A stretch of DNA of 64,000 nt from Alphaproteobacteria bacterium HT1-32 (GTDB taxonomy: Bacteria; Pseudomonadota; Alphaproteobacteria; Rhodospirillales; HT1-32): positions 248,001 to 312,000 of the forward strand of contig WJPL01000002.1 in assembly GCA_009649675.1 (NCBI GenBank), in the 5' to 3' direction. Within the stretch, counting starts at the first letter, position 1. The number at the start of each line of letters is the position of its first letter. The notes beneath the pieces were generated by a model that was not told where the DNA came from, searched no databases, and saw only the letters and a program-made list of their open reading frames with translations. Made by a program: the position numbers and the translations under genes. Shown piece by piece: positions 31,914 to 41,955 of the stretch.

Positions 31914-33212
31914 TCAGCGTTTGAGGCGGACGAGTTCTTCCAGCATTTCATCAGCGGTCTGAATGGTCTTCGTATTGGCAGAGAACGCCCGCTGGACCAC
32001 GATCATGCGGGTGAATTCCTCGGCAATATCAACCGTCGACTGTTCGAGTGTACCGCCTTCAACCGAGCCGGAGCCACCTGTCTGCGCAGCACGCAGCAGG
32101 AAGGTGCCGGATTCAGCAGTTTCGATGAAGACGTTCCCCGACCGGCTTTCCATACCATCCGGATTGACGAAGGTCGCCAGCGGAACCTTGAAGATTGGCC
32201 GGCTGGTACCGTTGTCGAAGGTGGCATTCAGGAAGCCGGACTGATCGAAAGACAGTCCGCTGAGCGAACCGAAAGACCGGCCATCCTGTTCCACCGAGTT
32301 GGTAATGTAAGGCGAAGCTACCTGGGTGATGCCATCCGCTGAGTTTGCCGTTCCCAGATCAAGGGTGATGTTGAAGTCATCGGCAGCATTGGTCAGACCG
32401 GTGATTGCCAGCGCGGGCGGTGTTGCGGCACCTTCATAGGTGGCGGGTGTACCGTCCGTGTTGAACACAACCGTCATCGGCGTGCCGTTATAGGCCGCAC
32501 CAACCGTTGCACCACCGTCATCGATGGTGACAGTGACATCCCATGTCAGGGCAGCCGTCTTTTCCCAGTTGAAGGTCAGCTGGTGCGTATCGCCAAGTGA
32601 GTCATAGACCACAACCGACGTGTTGACCGAGTTCGCGGCACCTGTTGCGGCACTTGCCGGCAGGTTCACCGAAAGACCCAGGTTGGATGTCGGGGTTGCC
32701 GTTCCCTGAAGTGAGTTGATGTTAACGGATGTCAGTTCACTGAAGGTACTTTCCGACGGTGTGCTGACGATCGTCCCGGAACTGTTGACCACGTTGCCAG
32801 CAGAGTCCGTTGGCCATGCCCGGAGATAAAATCCCGAGGTGTTTTTCAGGAAGCCATCGTCATCAGCCTTCCAGTTACCGGCCCGGGTGTAGAAATGTGT
32901 GTCAGAGGTTGCGGCGTTCGCCGTCTGTGTCGTGACGAAAAAGCCCTGACCGGAAATACCGGCATCAAGCGATGACGTTGACGAAGACAACAGACCCTGC
33001 GTCGAGATTTCACTCTGCACATTGTCCTGTACGCCACCCGGAGAATACTGGGTTCCGGATATCTGCTGAGTGACCAGTGTAGAGAAACGGCTTTCGGTCC
33101 GTTTGTAACCGATGGTGTTGGAGTTCGAGATGTTGTCGGCAATCGCGCCGAGCGCACTCGAATTGACCTGGAGGCCGGAGACTCCTGAGGTTAATGCGCC
33201 TGAAATACTCAT
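31914..33212 (-). CDS. flgE: flagellar hook protein FlgE
   Basis: 432 residues, normal for FlgE. The N-terminal rod-hook motif is MSISGALTSGVSGLQVNSSALGAIADNISNSNT with the flanking IGYKR, and the C-terminus has VDIAEEFTRMIVVQRAFSANTKTIQTADEML. SGQGFFV marks the hook D1 region. The middle part (about 150-300) is the variable, Thr/Asn/Ser-rich outer domain, a plausible target for glycosylation. FlgE polymerises outside the cell to form the universal joint. It is the last gene of fliK-flgD-flgE and is followed by a strong terminator. Confidence 0.96.
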   Translation of the reverse strand: MSISGALTSGVSGLQVNSSALGAIADNISNSNTIGYKRTESRFSTLVTQQISGTQYSPGGVQDNVQSEISTQGLLSSSTSSLDAGISGQGFFVTTQTANAATSDTHFYTRAGNWKADDDGFLKNTSGFYLRAWPTDSAGNVVNSSGTIVSTPSESTFSELTSVNINSLQGTATPTSNLGLSVNLPASAATGAANSVNTSVVVYDSLGDTHQLTFNWEKTAALTWDVTVTIDDGGATVGAAYNGTPMTVVFNTDGTPATYEGAATPPALAITGLTNAADDFNITLDLGTANSADGITQVASPYITNSVEQDGRSFGSLSGLSFDQSGFLNATFDNGTSRPIFKVPLATFVNPDGMESRSGNVFIETAESGTFLLRAAQTGGSGSVEGGTLEQSTVDIAEEFTRMIVVQRAFSANTKTIQTADEMLEELVRLKR

Positions 33213-33242
33213 GATTCAGCTCCTAGTGTTGTAAGGCTCTTG

Positions 33243-33926
33243 TCAGGAGTCGCTTATGGTTGTTTTCGGGGCCTCGACACCCAGTAGGGTCGAGGTGGAA
33301 ACGAGAATGCCATTGACCGAAAGCAGTGGCTCGCCGGAGGACAGGTCGAGGCCTGTTACCTTCCCGATGGACCGGATTTCGGCAGTGAGATCCTTGCCTT
33401 CCGAGTTCTTTGCGACCACGGAAAGCTGATAGTTTCCGGGTGCTGCACCGGATCCGAAATTCTCGCTGCCATCCCAGTTAAAGGTGTGAACCCCGGCTGA
33501 TGTCGCACCGTCGGTCGTGAAGACCGCCGTGCCGGAGCTGTCGAGAACCTTCAGTTCAACGGATGTGGCATCCGACGGCAGGACATAGGCCCAGTTGGCC
33601 TCGCCATCCACAAAGGGTGCTGCTGATCCGTCATACTCGATGGTGTTGCCGATGTAACCGGCGGCACCGATCTGCGTGGTTTCTTCCTGCAGCGCGATCA
33701 GGTCTTCCAGGCTTGCGCTCTGGTCGATGAGCTGCTCGACACTGGCAAATTCCACCAGCTGCTGGGTGAACTGGTTGGTATCCAGCGGTTCCAGCGGATC
33801 CTGATTCTGCAACTGGGTGGTCAGCAGGGTCAGGAAGGTATCGAAATCGTCAGTCAGCTTCAGTTTGCTGGTCTGAGCCTTGGTGCTCGCACCTGTCAGT
33901 GCATTGACGTCAACTGCGTCAACCAT
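33243..33926 (-). CDS. flgD: flagellar hook assembly protein FlgD
   Basis: 227 residues. The N-terminal export and capping region FLTLLTTQLQNQDPLEPLDTNQFTQQLVEFASVEQ is diagnostic of FlgD. The C-terminal half holds the FlgD Ig-like and tudor domains (VHTFNWDGSENFGSGAAPG, then YQLSVVAK and VTGLDLSSGEPLLSVNG). FlgD caps the growing hook and is discarded when the hook is complete. It lies 20 bases after fliK and 30 before flgE, in the order of assembly control, capping and structure. Confidence 0.96.
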   Translation of the reverse strand: MVDAVDVNALTGASTKAQTSKLKLTDDFDTFLTLLTTQLQNQDPLEPLDTNQFTQQLVEFASVEQLIDQSASLEDLIALQEETTQIGAAGYIGNTIEYDGSAAPFVDGEANWAYVLPSDATSVELKVLDSSGTAVFTTDGATSAGVHTFNWDGSENFGSGAAPGNYQLSVVAKNSEGKDLTAEIRSIGKVTGLDLSSGEPLLSVNGILVSTSTLLGVEAPKTTISDS

Positions 33927-33946
33927 GGGATGTCATCCTTTCCGGG

Positions 33947-35524
33947 TCAGACGACCACATTGATCTGGTCATCAGACACGATGTCCTGATGTTCGGGGTG
34001 GCCGGCTTCATTCTTGTCGACGCCATCACCGTCTCCGGCTGGTCCCGACTGATTACCGGCGGTCTTCTGACCCCCGGCGCTGCCGTCATTGCCGCCTTCG
34101 CCACGCAGACTGAACTGCAGGCTACCGCCGTCGGCTTTCAGCCCGGCATCTTTCAGCGCCTGTTCGAGCGCCTTGGCATCCTGTTTCATCAGTTCCAGTG
34201 TTTCCGGTTTATCAACCTGAACCGTTGCGTTCACCCGGCCGTCATGCCCGACTTCAAGCTGCACGTCGACCCGCCCGAGATGGGCCGGCTTCAGTTGCAT
34301 CTCGATCCGGTCTAGCCCCTGTGACAGGGCTTTGGAGACGTTGACCGTGACCTGCTGCATGGCCTGTTGAGCCTGTGGCGTTGCACGTTTGGCATTAGCT
34401 GTCTGTGCTGCTGCCGTGTTGGCGGTCTGGTTAATGTTGTGCAGACCGGTTGGCGCACCGGACGGGGCCGGCATACCATCCACCTTGCCCAGCGGATTGG
34501 CAGTGGTTTGTGTGGTTGAGTTGCTTGCTGCGGCAGGCTGCGCCGCATCGAACCGGGCAGCCTGATTCATCAGCGCTGTATCAAACCGTCCGGTCTGTGC
34601 AGCGGTTGCCTGTGCAGCGGGCTGGGGCAGGGGCTGTCCTGCATTCTGGCCACCAAGGCCGTTCTGGCCATTCTGTCCTGTCTGGGCATTCTGGCCGTTC
34701 TGGCCGGGCTGAAGATCAGGTTTTACCTGACCGGCCATGCCGCGCATATCGGTCGGCATCAGCTTCGCATCAGCGGGATTATCGGCAATCAGCGGTGTCC
34801 GCATGCCACCCTCGACCGGACCTTCCGTCCGGACATTCACCTGAACCTTTTCGCCGGGCTGCAGCCGCTGGGCGATATCCTGCGCCTGCTGCTGGGTTAC
34901 CTGTCCGGTCTTGGCTGTGGTGTCGGGTGTGTTCGCATTGGCCGCAACTTTCGGTTCGGCCTTGCCTTTGGTCTGTGCAGCGGCTGCCTGAACAGCGGCT
35001 TCCGGTGTCGCCTGGGCATTACCGGAGATCTGTGCCGGCTGGGCTACTTTTGCCGCGGCGTCCTGCATGACTGGTGCAGCCGTTGTCTGGGCTGTCGTTG
35101 ACGCCGTTGTCTCCGAGACCGGCCCGTTCTGGGCCTGCTGGGCGGCGATGATGGCAAACAGCGGAGAGGCTGAAGCGCCCTGCTGCTGTTGTCCTGCATT
35201 CTGCTGTTGCTGGCCGGCACCATTATCAGATGCAGCCTGTTTTTCATCACTTCTTGAGGTGTCATCGGACGCGTTCTGCGCCTTGTCGCTTTCTGCGGAT
35301 GTGTTCGCCGCGTCATCGCGGCGCTGTTCCGGCTCAGCCAGTGGCTGGGCACTGCGTTCCGTGCTCAGTATCGAGAGTTTGGCGTCAGAATCGACGCGCA
35401 CCCGGCTGAGCATGTCAGCAAAATCGAAGCCAAACGCGGCGGATTTTGACGCAGAACTGCTCTTCGCAGCCCCTGCGGCAAGCGCCGTCGGGTTGTTGGC
35501 GGTTTCCAGCGACGTTATCGTCAT
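33947..35524 (-). CDS. fliK: flagellar hook-length control protein FliK
   Basis: 525 residues. The first 370 are low-complexity Ala/Gln/Thr/Asn-rich sequence expected of the FliK ruler, including a run of GQN units (residues around 270-300). Residues about 390-480 form the conserved C-terminal switch domain: GLDRIEMQLKPAHLGRVDVQLEVGHDGRVNATVQ and ALKDAGLKADGGSLQFSLR. FliK is exported and sets hook length, then switches secretion specificity. GAGGA precedes the ATG. A sigma-54-like promoter sits 37 bases upstream. Long plus-strand frames here are shadows of the repetitive coding. Confidence 0.93.
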   Translation of the reverse strand: MTITSLETANNPTALAAGAAKSSSASKSAAFGFDFADMLSRVRVDSDAKLSILSTERSAQPLAEPEQRRDDAANTSAESDKAQNASDDTSRSDEKQAASDNGAGQQQQNAGQQQQGASASPLFAIIAAQQAQNGPVSETTASTTAQTTAAPVMQDAAAKVAQPAQISGNAQATPEAAVQAAAAQTKGKAEPKVAANANTPDTTAKTGQVTQQQAQDIAQRLQPGEKVQVNVRTEGPVEGGMRTPLIADNPADAKLMPTDMRGMAGQVKPDLQPGQNGQNAQTGQNGQNGLGGQNAGQPLPQPAAQATAAQTGRFDTALMNQAARFDAAQPAAASNSTTQTTANPLGKVDGMPAPSGAPTGLHNINQTANTAAAQTANAKRATPQAQQAMQQVTVNVSKALSQGLDRIEMQLKPAHLGRVDVQLEVGHDGRVNATVQVDKPETLELMKQDAKALEQALKDAGLKADGGSLQFSLRGEGGNDGSAGGQKTAGNQSGPAGDGDGVDKNEAGHPEHQDIVSDDQINVVV

Positions 35525-35560
35525 TGCGCAAGTCCTCGCATATTGATCCGGTAAGTCCTC

Positions 35561-35577
35561 TGCAATCGCCGGGCCAA
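35561..35577 (-). promoter_or_regulatory. sigma-54-like promoter of fliK-flgD-flgE
   Basis: The minus strand reads TTGGCCCGGCGATTGCA, matching TGGC-N7-TTGCA with the invariant GG and GC at the -24 and -12 spacing. The predicted start near 35550 leaves a leader of about 26 bases before the fliK ATG at 35524. Sigma-54 control of hook genes is established in other alphaproteobacteria such as Caulobacter. Confidence 0.68.
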
Positions 35578-35689
35578 GTCATGAGGATGCCGGAAATGCT
35601 GGAGTTTTGATGATTACCAACCGGGAAAAAACTGCATCTGCACCTGAATTTGCCGCCCCCGGCGGGCAGAATCTGCCGGGCGGAGTCGG

Positions 35690-37195
35690 GTGGTGACCAC
35701 TGCGCAGCCGAGTCCGGGAGCCGGTCTGGCCGCACATCAGGCCGGTGATCTGACAACTGCGGCAAATATTTATGATGCCTGTCTGCGAAGCACGCCGGAT
35801 AACCCGGACCTGCTGCATCTGCGGGGGCTGGTTTACCACCAGACCGGCGATCAGGTCGCTGCATTGAGGGCGATTGACCGGGCGCTCGCAAAGGCTCCGG
35901 GCACGCCGTTATTCCTCGGAAGCCGTGGTGTGGTGCTGTTGGCGTCAGGTGATCCCGCAGCCGCCTGTCAGGCACTTGAATCTGCCCGTCAGGGCCGCCC
36001 GGATGATCCGAAAATTCTGACCAATCTGGGACTGGCCAGGGGCCGGATGGGTGACATTGATGCAGCCCGTGCCTGTCACGATCAGGCGCTGACGCGGGAC
36101 CCGAACTGTGTTGATGCCCTGATTAACCGGGGCAACCTGCGGGAGCGACTGGATGATATTGACGGTGCTGTTGAAGACCTCACGGCAGCGCATGAACTTG
36201 CTCCGGATAATGCGGACATCCTGAATAATCTCGGCTTTGCCTGCCTGTCCGGTAACCGGATAGGGGAAGCCCGGCGGGCGCTGACGTCTGCTCTGACACT
36301 GTCTCCCGCGCATGTGGAGGCAGCCGTCAATCTGTCCCATCTTGATTTGCTGACCGGTGATTTCGTCAGGGGCTGGCGTGGTTATGAAGCGCGTCGTCAG
36401 CGCGCAGGCTGGCATGTGGCATCACCGGCTTGTCCGGAATGGCAGGGTGAGGACATCAGCGGCAGAACTGTGCTGGTGGTCTGTGAACAGGGGTATGGCG
36501 ATGTGATCCAGTTTGCCCGTCACGCTCTTGATCTGCTGGACCGGGGTGCCAGTGTTGACCTGTATGCGGATGCCTGCATTGCCGATCTGCTGACCACGGT
36601 GCCCGGCGTCGGGAAAGTCGTCAGCGATGTTTCCGGCGAGGACTGGGATTATTGGGTGCCGGCGATGAGCCTGCCCTTCCGGCTGGGGCTGGATGCCCCG
36701 CCGGGCATTGCTGCTGCCTATCTTACGGCACCCCGGACTGTTGTTACGCTGACACGAGGGGCAGGCTTCTGTCATCGGGGTAATCCCCGTCATCGCAATG
36801 ATGCCCGGCGCAGCCTGCCAGCGGATATGGCGGCCAGCTTTCTGAAAGGACGGGATGAAGCTTTTGTCTCGCTGAACCGTGATAATGCGCCGGATAACAG
36901 CGCGTCGCCGGAGGGAATGAAGGGGCGGACTGATATTGAAGACTTCACTGATCTTGCCCGTATCATAGCAGGCCTTGATCTGGTGATTTCTGTGGATACG
37001 GCTGTGGCGCATCTGGCTGGTGCGCTTGGAAGACCCTGCTGGCTGCTGCTGCCCTTCTCACCGGACTGGCGTTGGGGGCTGGATGGCGAAGTAACGTCGC
37101 TTTATCCGGAAATGCGCCTGTTCCGCCAGCCCCTGCCCGGTGACTGGAGCAGTGTGCTGTCGCGGATTGCCGCTGAACTGGACAAACGCTCATGA
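35690..37195 (+). CDS. TPR protein with GT9-like glycosyltransferase domain
   Basis: 501 residues from GTG 35690 (GTG 35693 also possible; CGGAG at 35681-35685). TPR repeats span residues about 10-220. The second half resembles GT9 heptosyltransferase-like domains found fused to TPRs: VVCEQGYGDVIQFARHALDL, RGNPRHRNDARRSLP, and ISVDTAVAHLAGALGRPCWL with LLPFSPDWRW. It is divergent from fliK and its stop overlaps the start of the next TPR-OGT gene. In context it probably modifies a flagellar or surface protein or participates in glycan assembly; donor and acceptor are unknown. Confidence 0.85.
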   Translation: MVTTAQPSPGAGLAAHQAGDLTTAANIYDACLRSTPDNPDLLHLRGLVYHQTGDQVAALRAIDRALAKAPGTPLFLGSRGVVLLASGDPAAACQALESARQGRPDDPKILTNLGLARGRMGDIDAARACHDQALTRDPNCVDALINRGNLRERLDDIDGAVEDLTAAHELAPDNADILNNLGFACLSGNRIGEARRALTSALTLSPAHVEAAVNLSHLDLLTGDFVRGWRGYEARRQRAGWHVASPACPEWQGEDISGRTVLVVCEQGYGDVIQFARHALDLLDRGASVDLYADACIADLLTTVPGVGKVVSDVSGEDWDYWVPAMSLPFRLGLDAPPGIAAAYLTAPRTVVTLTRGAGFCHRGNPRHRNDARRSLPADMAASFLKGRDEAFVSLNRDNAPDNSASPEGMKGRTDIEDFTDLARIIAGLDLVISVDTAVAHLAGALGRPCWLLLPFSPDWRWGLDGEVTSLYPEMRLFRQPLPGDWSSVLSRIAAELDKRS

Positions 37196-39063
37196 CTGCG
37201 ACGGCCAGCCAACTGGCAAACGCAATAACGCTGCTGAACGATGGTCATCCGGAATCTGCGGAAACGGCTGCACTGGCGATACTGAAGGCGGAACCGTCAA
37301 ACGGGGCAGCCTGTTTCGTGGCGGGCGTTGCTGCTCAGGCGCAGGGTCGCCGGTCAACGGCGGGCGAACGCTATGAACAGGCAATCGCGCTGGGTCATGA
37401 GGATGCAGATGTCTGGCGACGTCTGGGTGCCTGCCGCGCACATCTCGGTGATTTTGAGGGCGCTCGGGAGGCGCTGACCTTTGCCGGTGACCGGGCACCG
37501 GGGGATGCCCGGATATTGAACAACCTTGCAGTCATCAATATCCGGCTCGGATTCTCCCGTGAAGCTGTGAAGAATTGCCGGCAGGCACTGAAAACTGAAC
37601 CAAATTACCCGGCAGCCCTGAACAATCTTGGTATCGCGTTGCAGTATGAAGGGGAGATGGCAGAGGCAGAAGCCCTGCATCGCCGGGCCATCAGCCTGAA
37701 ACCGGAACTTGCCGATGCCTGGGCCAATCTGGGGGTCTCCCTGCGGGCTCAGTCCCGGTATGGCGAGGCGATTGCGGCCTTCCGTAAATCCGTGGCCCTG
37801 CAACCCGGCAATCCCTCACTCTACAGTAATCTCCTGCTTTGCCTGCATTATGATCCGTCACAGACGGCGGAGACGATCTGGCAGGAACACCGCATTTTTG
37901 GCAACCGCTTCGGTGCAGGTCTGCAAGATGGCGAAGCACCAAAGTCTCCGTCTGTACAGGTCTCCCGCAATACGGATTTCGGGCGCCCGTTGCGGATTGG
38001 CTATATCTCGCCGGACCTGCGGTCGCATTCCGTCGCCTTTTTTCTGGAACCTGTTCTGAAAGCTCATGATTCGGAACGGGTGGATGTGACCTGCTACAGT
38101 GATGTTGCCGCACCGGACGGGGTGACCGCTCGTCTTCAGCAGGCCTCCGCGGGATGGCGCGATCTTCGCGGTCTCGACGATGCGGCGGTTGCGCGGGTGG
38201 TTCGTGAGGACGGTATTGATGTGCTGATTGATCTGGCCGGTCATACAGCCGGTAACCGGCTGGCGGTCTTCGGTCAGCGTGCTGCCCCCGTACAGGTGAC
38301 ATGGCTTGGCTATCCCGGCACTACCGGGCTGGCGGAAATGGATTACCGGCTGACCGATGCGGTTGCTGATCCGGTTGATGATCATCATTCGGAACGGCTG
38401 GTTCGCCTTCCGGCGGGTTTCCATTGTTATGGACCGCCACAGGATGCACCTGCGCCTGCCCGTCAACCCGACCGTCCGCCAACCTTCGGATCGTTCAACA
38501 ACCTGTCGAAGGTGACGCCGGATGTCATTCGTCACTGGTCACGGCTGACCGCCTCTGTCTCCGGTGCCCGCCTGTTGCTGAAATCACGCTCACTGGCTGA
38601 CCCGAAAGTACAGGAACAGATGCGGGAACTGGCGGTGGCAGGCGGATTGTCGCCCGCGCGTCTTGTCCTTGTGGGCCATGTTCCGGACCTGGCAGCGCAT
38701 CTGGCTCTTTATGGTGATGTTGATGTTGCGCTTGATCCCTATCCCTATGCCGGGACCACAACAACCTGCGAGGCGCTGTGGATGGGGGTGCCGGTTGTGA
38801 CCCTGCGTGGTGACTGTCATGCCGGACGTGTCGGGGCCAGCCTGCTGACGACCACCCGGCTGGAACACTGGATCACGGATGATGTCGCAGGTTATGACCG
38901 GGTTGCGGCTGATCTGATCTCAAACCCGGAGAGGCTGGATCACTGGCGTGAGATGCTGCGTCCGCAGATCGCGGCCAGTCCGCTTTGTGATGCCGCGGGA
39001 TTCAGCCTGTCGCTTGAATCGGCATATCATCAGATGTGGCGGGTAAAGCAGGGAATGCATTAA
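37192..39063 (+). CDS. TPR-SPINDLY O-GlcNAc-transferase-like protein
   Basis: 623 residues, start overlapping the previous stop (ATGA). TPRs fill residues about 10-225 (ALNNLGIALQYEGEMAEAEA, DAWANLGVSLRAQSRYGEAI). The catalytic part has IGYISPDLRSHSVAFFLEPVL, LIDLAGHTAGNRLAVF, APVQVTWLGYPGTTGLAEMD, FGSFNNLSKVTPDV, and YPYAGTTTTCEALWMGVPVV. It ends normally with SPLCD and an aromatic helix. Bacterial members glycosylate flagellins or other cytoplasmic proteins. Next to hook genes and a GDP-sugar pathway it is a good candidate flagellar glycosyltransferase. Confidence 0.92.
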   Translation: MTATASQLANAITLLNDGHPESAETAALAILKAEPSNGAACFVAGVAAQAQGRRSTAGERYEQAIALGHEDADVWRRLGACRAHLGDFEGAREALTFAGDRAPGDARILNNLAVINIRLGFSREAVKNCRQALKTEPNYPAALNNLGIALQYEGEMAEAEALHRRAISLKPELADAWANLGVSLRAQSRYGEAIAAFRKSVALQPGNPSLYSNLLLCLHYDPSQTAETIWQEHRIFGNRFGAGLQDGEAPKSPSVQVSRNTDFGRPLRIGYISPDLRSHSVAFFLEPVLKAHDSERVDVTCYSDVAAPDGVTARLQQASAGWRDLRGLDDAAVARVVREDGIDVLIDLAGHTAGNRLAVFGQRAAPVQVTWLGYPGTTGLAEMDYRLTDAVADPVDDHHSERLVRLPAGFHCYGPPQDAPAPARQPDRPPTFGSFNNLSKVTPDVIRHWSRLTASVSGARLLLKSRSLADPKVQEQMRELAVAGGLSPARLVLVGHVPDLAAHLALYGDVDVALDPYPYAGTTTTCEALWMGVPVVTLRGDCHAGRVGASLLTTTRLEHWITDDVAGYDRVAADLISNPERLDHWREMLRPQIAASPLCDAAGFSLSLESAYHQMWRVKQGMH

Positions 39064-39123
39064 CCTGAACGCAAGGCGAACAGGATAGTTTGATTGCAGA
39101 CAGACCACAGTTACGATGGGCAG

Positions 39124-40200
39124 ATGAGTCGTAAAATAGCGTTGATAACCGGTATCACCGGACAGGACGGTGCCTATCTGGCCGAGCTGCTTCTGTCCAA
39201 GGGCTATGATGTGCATGGGGTGAAGCGACGGTCATCGTCGTTCAATACCGGGCGCATCGACCATCTGTATCAGGACCCGCATGAAAGCGACCTGAAGTTC
39301 CGGCTGCATTACGGTGACATGACCGATGCCACCAACCTGATCCGCCTGATCCAGGAAATTCAGCCGACCGAGATTTACAACCTTGCGGCACAAAGCCATG
39401 TGCAGGTGAGTTTCGATACACCAGAATATACTGCACAGGCCGACGCGCTGGGTGCCATGCGTCTGCTGGAGGCAATCCGTATCCTCGGAATGGGGAAGAC
39501 GGTGCGTTTCTATCAGGCTTCCACGTCGGAGCTTTACGGCAAGGTGCAGGAGACGCCGCAGACCGAGCGGACGCCGTTTTATCCGCGCTCACCCTATGGT
39601 GTGGCCAAGCTCTATGGCTACTGGATTACGGTGAACTATCGGGAAGCCTATGGATTTCATGCCTCCAACGGCATCCTGTTCAACCATGAAAGCCCGATCC
39701 GGGGTGAAACCTTTGTCACCCGCAAAATCACCAGAGCGGTTGCCGCGATCAGCCTCGGCCTGCAGGACAGGCTGTATCTGGGAAATCTGGATGCTTCACG
39801 CGACTGGGGGCATGCCCGCGACTATGTTGAAGGCATGTGGCGGATGCTGCAGCAGGATGAACCGGGTGATTACGTCCTGGCGACCGGCAAGGCGTACAGC
39901 GTACGCGATTTTGTCGAAGCTGCCTTCGCTCATGTCGGGATCACCATTGGCTGGCGTGGTGACAAGGTGGACGAGATCGGGTTCGATCAGAAGACGGGTA
40001 CTCCGCTGATCGAAATCGATCCGCGTTATTATCGCCCGACAGAAGTCGAAAGCCTGCTGGGGGATGCGACCAAAGCCCGGGAGATACTGGGCTGGCAGGC
40101 AACTACGGGTTTTGATGAACTGGTGTCCGAAATGATGGAGAGCGATCTGGCGCAGATCCGGCGAGGCCTGACCGAAGGTGTTGACCGCAATGATATCTGA
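39124..40200 (+). CDS. gmd: GDP-mannose 4,6-dehydratase
   Basis: 358 residues from ATG 39124; the longer frame uses TTG at 39094 and is not preferred. [70 protein letters not shown], the catalytic Tyr-x3-Lys in [12 protein letters not shown] and [19 protein letters not shown] are the full set of Gmd signatures. It converts GDP-mannose to GDP-4-keto-6-deoxymannose. fcl starts 11 bases before its stop, and manC, which makes GDP-mannose, is at 50487. Confidence 0.97.
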   Translation: MSRKIALITGITGQDGAYLAELLLSKGYDVHGVKRRSSSFNTGRIDHLYQDPHESDLKFRLHYGDMTDATNLIRLIQEIQPTEIYNLAAQSHVQVSFDTPEYTAQADALGAMRLLEAIRILGMGKTVRFYQASTSELYGKVQETPQTERTPFYPRSPYGVAKLYGYWITVNYREAYGFHASNGILFNHESPIRGETFVTRKITRAVAAISLGLQDRLYLGNLDASRDWGHARDYVEGMWRMLQQDEPGDYVLATGKAYSVRDFVEAAFAHVGITIGWRGDKVDEIGFDQKTGTPLIEIDPRYYRPTEVESLLGDATKAREILGWQATTGFDELVSEMMESDLAQIRRGLTEGVDRNDI

Positions 40201-41137
40201 CGATCCGCTGCGGGGCGCCCGCATATGGGTGGCCGGCGACCGCGGTATGGTAGGCTCTGCCCTGATGCGCCGGCTGGCAGATGAAGAGTGCGAAACGATT
40301 GGTCTTTCCCGCGGTGAGCTTGATTTGCGGCGACAGGCAGATGTCGAGAGCTGGATGGCTGAGACCCGGCCGGATGTTGTCTTTGTGGCAGCAGCCCGTG
40401 TTGGCGGCATTATGGCGAACGACACGCAGCCGGCTGATTTCCTCTATGATAACCTCGCCATCGAGACGAATATCATCAACAGTGCCTATCGCATCGGGGT
40501 ACGTAAGCTGGTGTTTCTGGCTTCGTCCTGCATTTACCCGAAGCATGCGGATCAGCCGATCTCTGAAGAGGCCCTGCTGACCGGACCGCTGGAGCCGACG
40601 AACGAATGGTATGCGATTGCCAAGATCGCCGGCGTCAAACTCTGTCAGGCCTATCGCAAACAGCATGGCTGTGACTTTATCTCGGCGATGCCATCCAATC
40701 TGTATGGTCCCGGTGACAACTTTGATCTGACGAGCAGCCATATGGCGGCGGCCCTGATCCGGAAATGTCATGATGCAAAGCTGGCAGGTGCGCCGTCTGT
40801 GACGATCTGGGGAACCGGAAAACCGCGCCGGGAGTTGTTGTATGTCGATGATGCAGCGGATGCGCTGGTTTATCTGTCACGGCATTATTCGGACGGTGTC
40901 TGTCTGAATGTCGGTGTTGGTGATGATGTCACAATTGCCGAATATGCTCAGACCGTCGCTGATGTCGTGGGCTTTCAAGGCAGTTTCGACTTTGATGTAA
41001 CGAAGCCGGACGGAACGCCCCGCAAGCTGCTGGATGTCTCCCGGGTCAGCAAACTGGGATGGCAGGCATCAACTTCCATCCATGACGGGGTGGCACGAAC
41101 CTATGACTGGTTTCTCAGCCAGCAGGCGGCAGCATGA
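40190..41137 (+). CDS. fcl: GDP-L-fucose synthase
   Basis: 315 residues from ATG 40190. [17 protein letters not shown] is the NADP-binding start, [15 protein letters not shown] and [18 protein letters not shown] the conserved active-site strands, and Tyr-x3-Lys lies in [29 protein letters not shown] and [16 protein letters not shown], with [18 protein letters not shown], complete the GDP-fucose synthase pattern. It epimerises and reduces the Gmd product to GDP-L-fucose. It overlaps gmd and the FkbM methyltransferase gene, so the three are co-translated. Confidence 0.97.
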   Translation: MISDDPLRGARIWVAGDRGMVGSALMRRLADEECETIGLSRGELDLRRQADVESWMAETRPDVVFVAAARVGGIMANDTQPADFLYDNLAIETNIINSAYRIGVRKLVFLASSCIYPKHADQPISEEALLTGPLEPTNEWYAIAKIAGVKLCQAYRKQHGCDFISAMPSNLYGPGDNFDLTSSHMAAALIRKCHDAKLAGAPSVTIWGTGKPRRELLYVDDAADALVYLSRHYSDGVCLNVGVGDDVTIAEYAQTVADVVGFQGSFDFDVTKPDGTPRKLLDVSRVSKLGWQASTSIHDGVARTYDWFLSQQAAA

Positions 41138-41955
41138 GTGATGACTGGGTCGATTTCCCCATTCAGCCGAAACATTCGGCGGCACAGACCTGTCGTATCA
41201 GACTGACCAGAGACCATTTCAGCCAGCGCCTCATGCGGGAGACACTGGAACGGGGTGAGAGTTACGAGGTTGATACCTCTCGGCTGCTGTTGACGGCGTT
41301 GCGCCCCGGCGATCTGTTCATGGATATCGGCGCACATGTCGGTTATTTCAGTCTTCTGGGCGCGGTGGCAGTCGGGCCGGAAGGCCGTGTAATTGCTGTT
41401 GAGGCCAATCCGGAAAATGCAGAACTGTTGTCTGGAAATTTGCTGGAGAACGGATTTACCCATGTTATTCGCCACCAGGCAGCCGCCGGCGCGAAACCGG
41501 GGCTGGCGACGTTCTTTCTGAACTCCGACAATGATGGGGGGCATGCGCTGTGGGAGGTCGGACGGCATCCCTGGAACAAGCAGTCCCGTGTTGATGATCA
41601 GAAGCTGGAGGTCGAGGTGACAACCCTTGATGTGCTGGCAAAGGGGATGACGCCACGGGCGATCAAGATCGATACTGAAGGTGCGGAACTGGATATCCTG
41701 CGCGGTGCACCCGAACTGCTGGCGCGGCATCCCGACTTCATCGTTTGTGAGGCAAATCGGTTTGGCCTGAAACAGATGGGGGGCAGCGAGGAAGAACTGC
41801 GGGCCCTGATGAAAAGTTACGGGTATCGCTGTTATTACATCAACAGCAAGGCGCCCTGGTTCGTGGCACTTGAAGAAGGCCAGTACGTGCAATCCGACGA
41901 AATTTTCAATCTGCTGTTCAGCACGGATGAGGCGATCGGAGAATTGTCGGCGTGA
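41134..41955 (+). CDS. FkbM-family methyltransferase
   Basis: 273 residues, overlapping fcl by four bases. The SAM-binding motif is DLFMDIGAHVGYFSLLGA, followed by VIAVEANPENAELLSGNL. The FkbM-specific end is AIKIDTEGAELDILRGA and FIVCEANRFGL. Members O-methylate sugars or glycolipid headgroups. Placed between GDP-fucose synthesis and a TPR-OGT protein, it is likely to methylate the sugar that is attached (for example a methylated deoxyhexose), but this is inference. It overlaps the next gene by four bases. Confidence 0.92.
   Translation: MSDDWVDFPIQPKHSAAQTCRIRLTRDHFSQRLMRETLERGESYEVDTSRLLLTALRPGDLFMDIGAHVGYFSLLGAVAVGPEGRVIAVEANPENAELLSGNLLENGFTHVIRHQAAAGAKPGLATFFLNSDNDGGHALWEVGRHPWNKQSRVDDQKLEVEVTTLDVLAKGMTPRAIKIDTEGAELDILRGAPELLARHPDFIVCEANRFGLKQMGGSEEELRALMKSYGYRCYYINSKAPWFVALEEGQYVQSDEIFNLLFSTDEAIGELSA

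Noticed and set aside
34600-34740. Short repeating DNA in fliK considered as a CRISPR or tandem array
   Set aside because: The repeats encode GQN-rich low-complexity ruler sequence in frame; there are no spacers or constant direct repeats.
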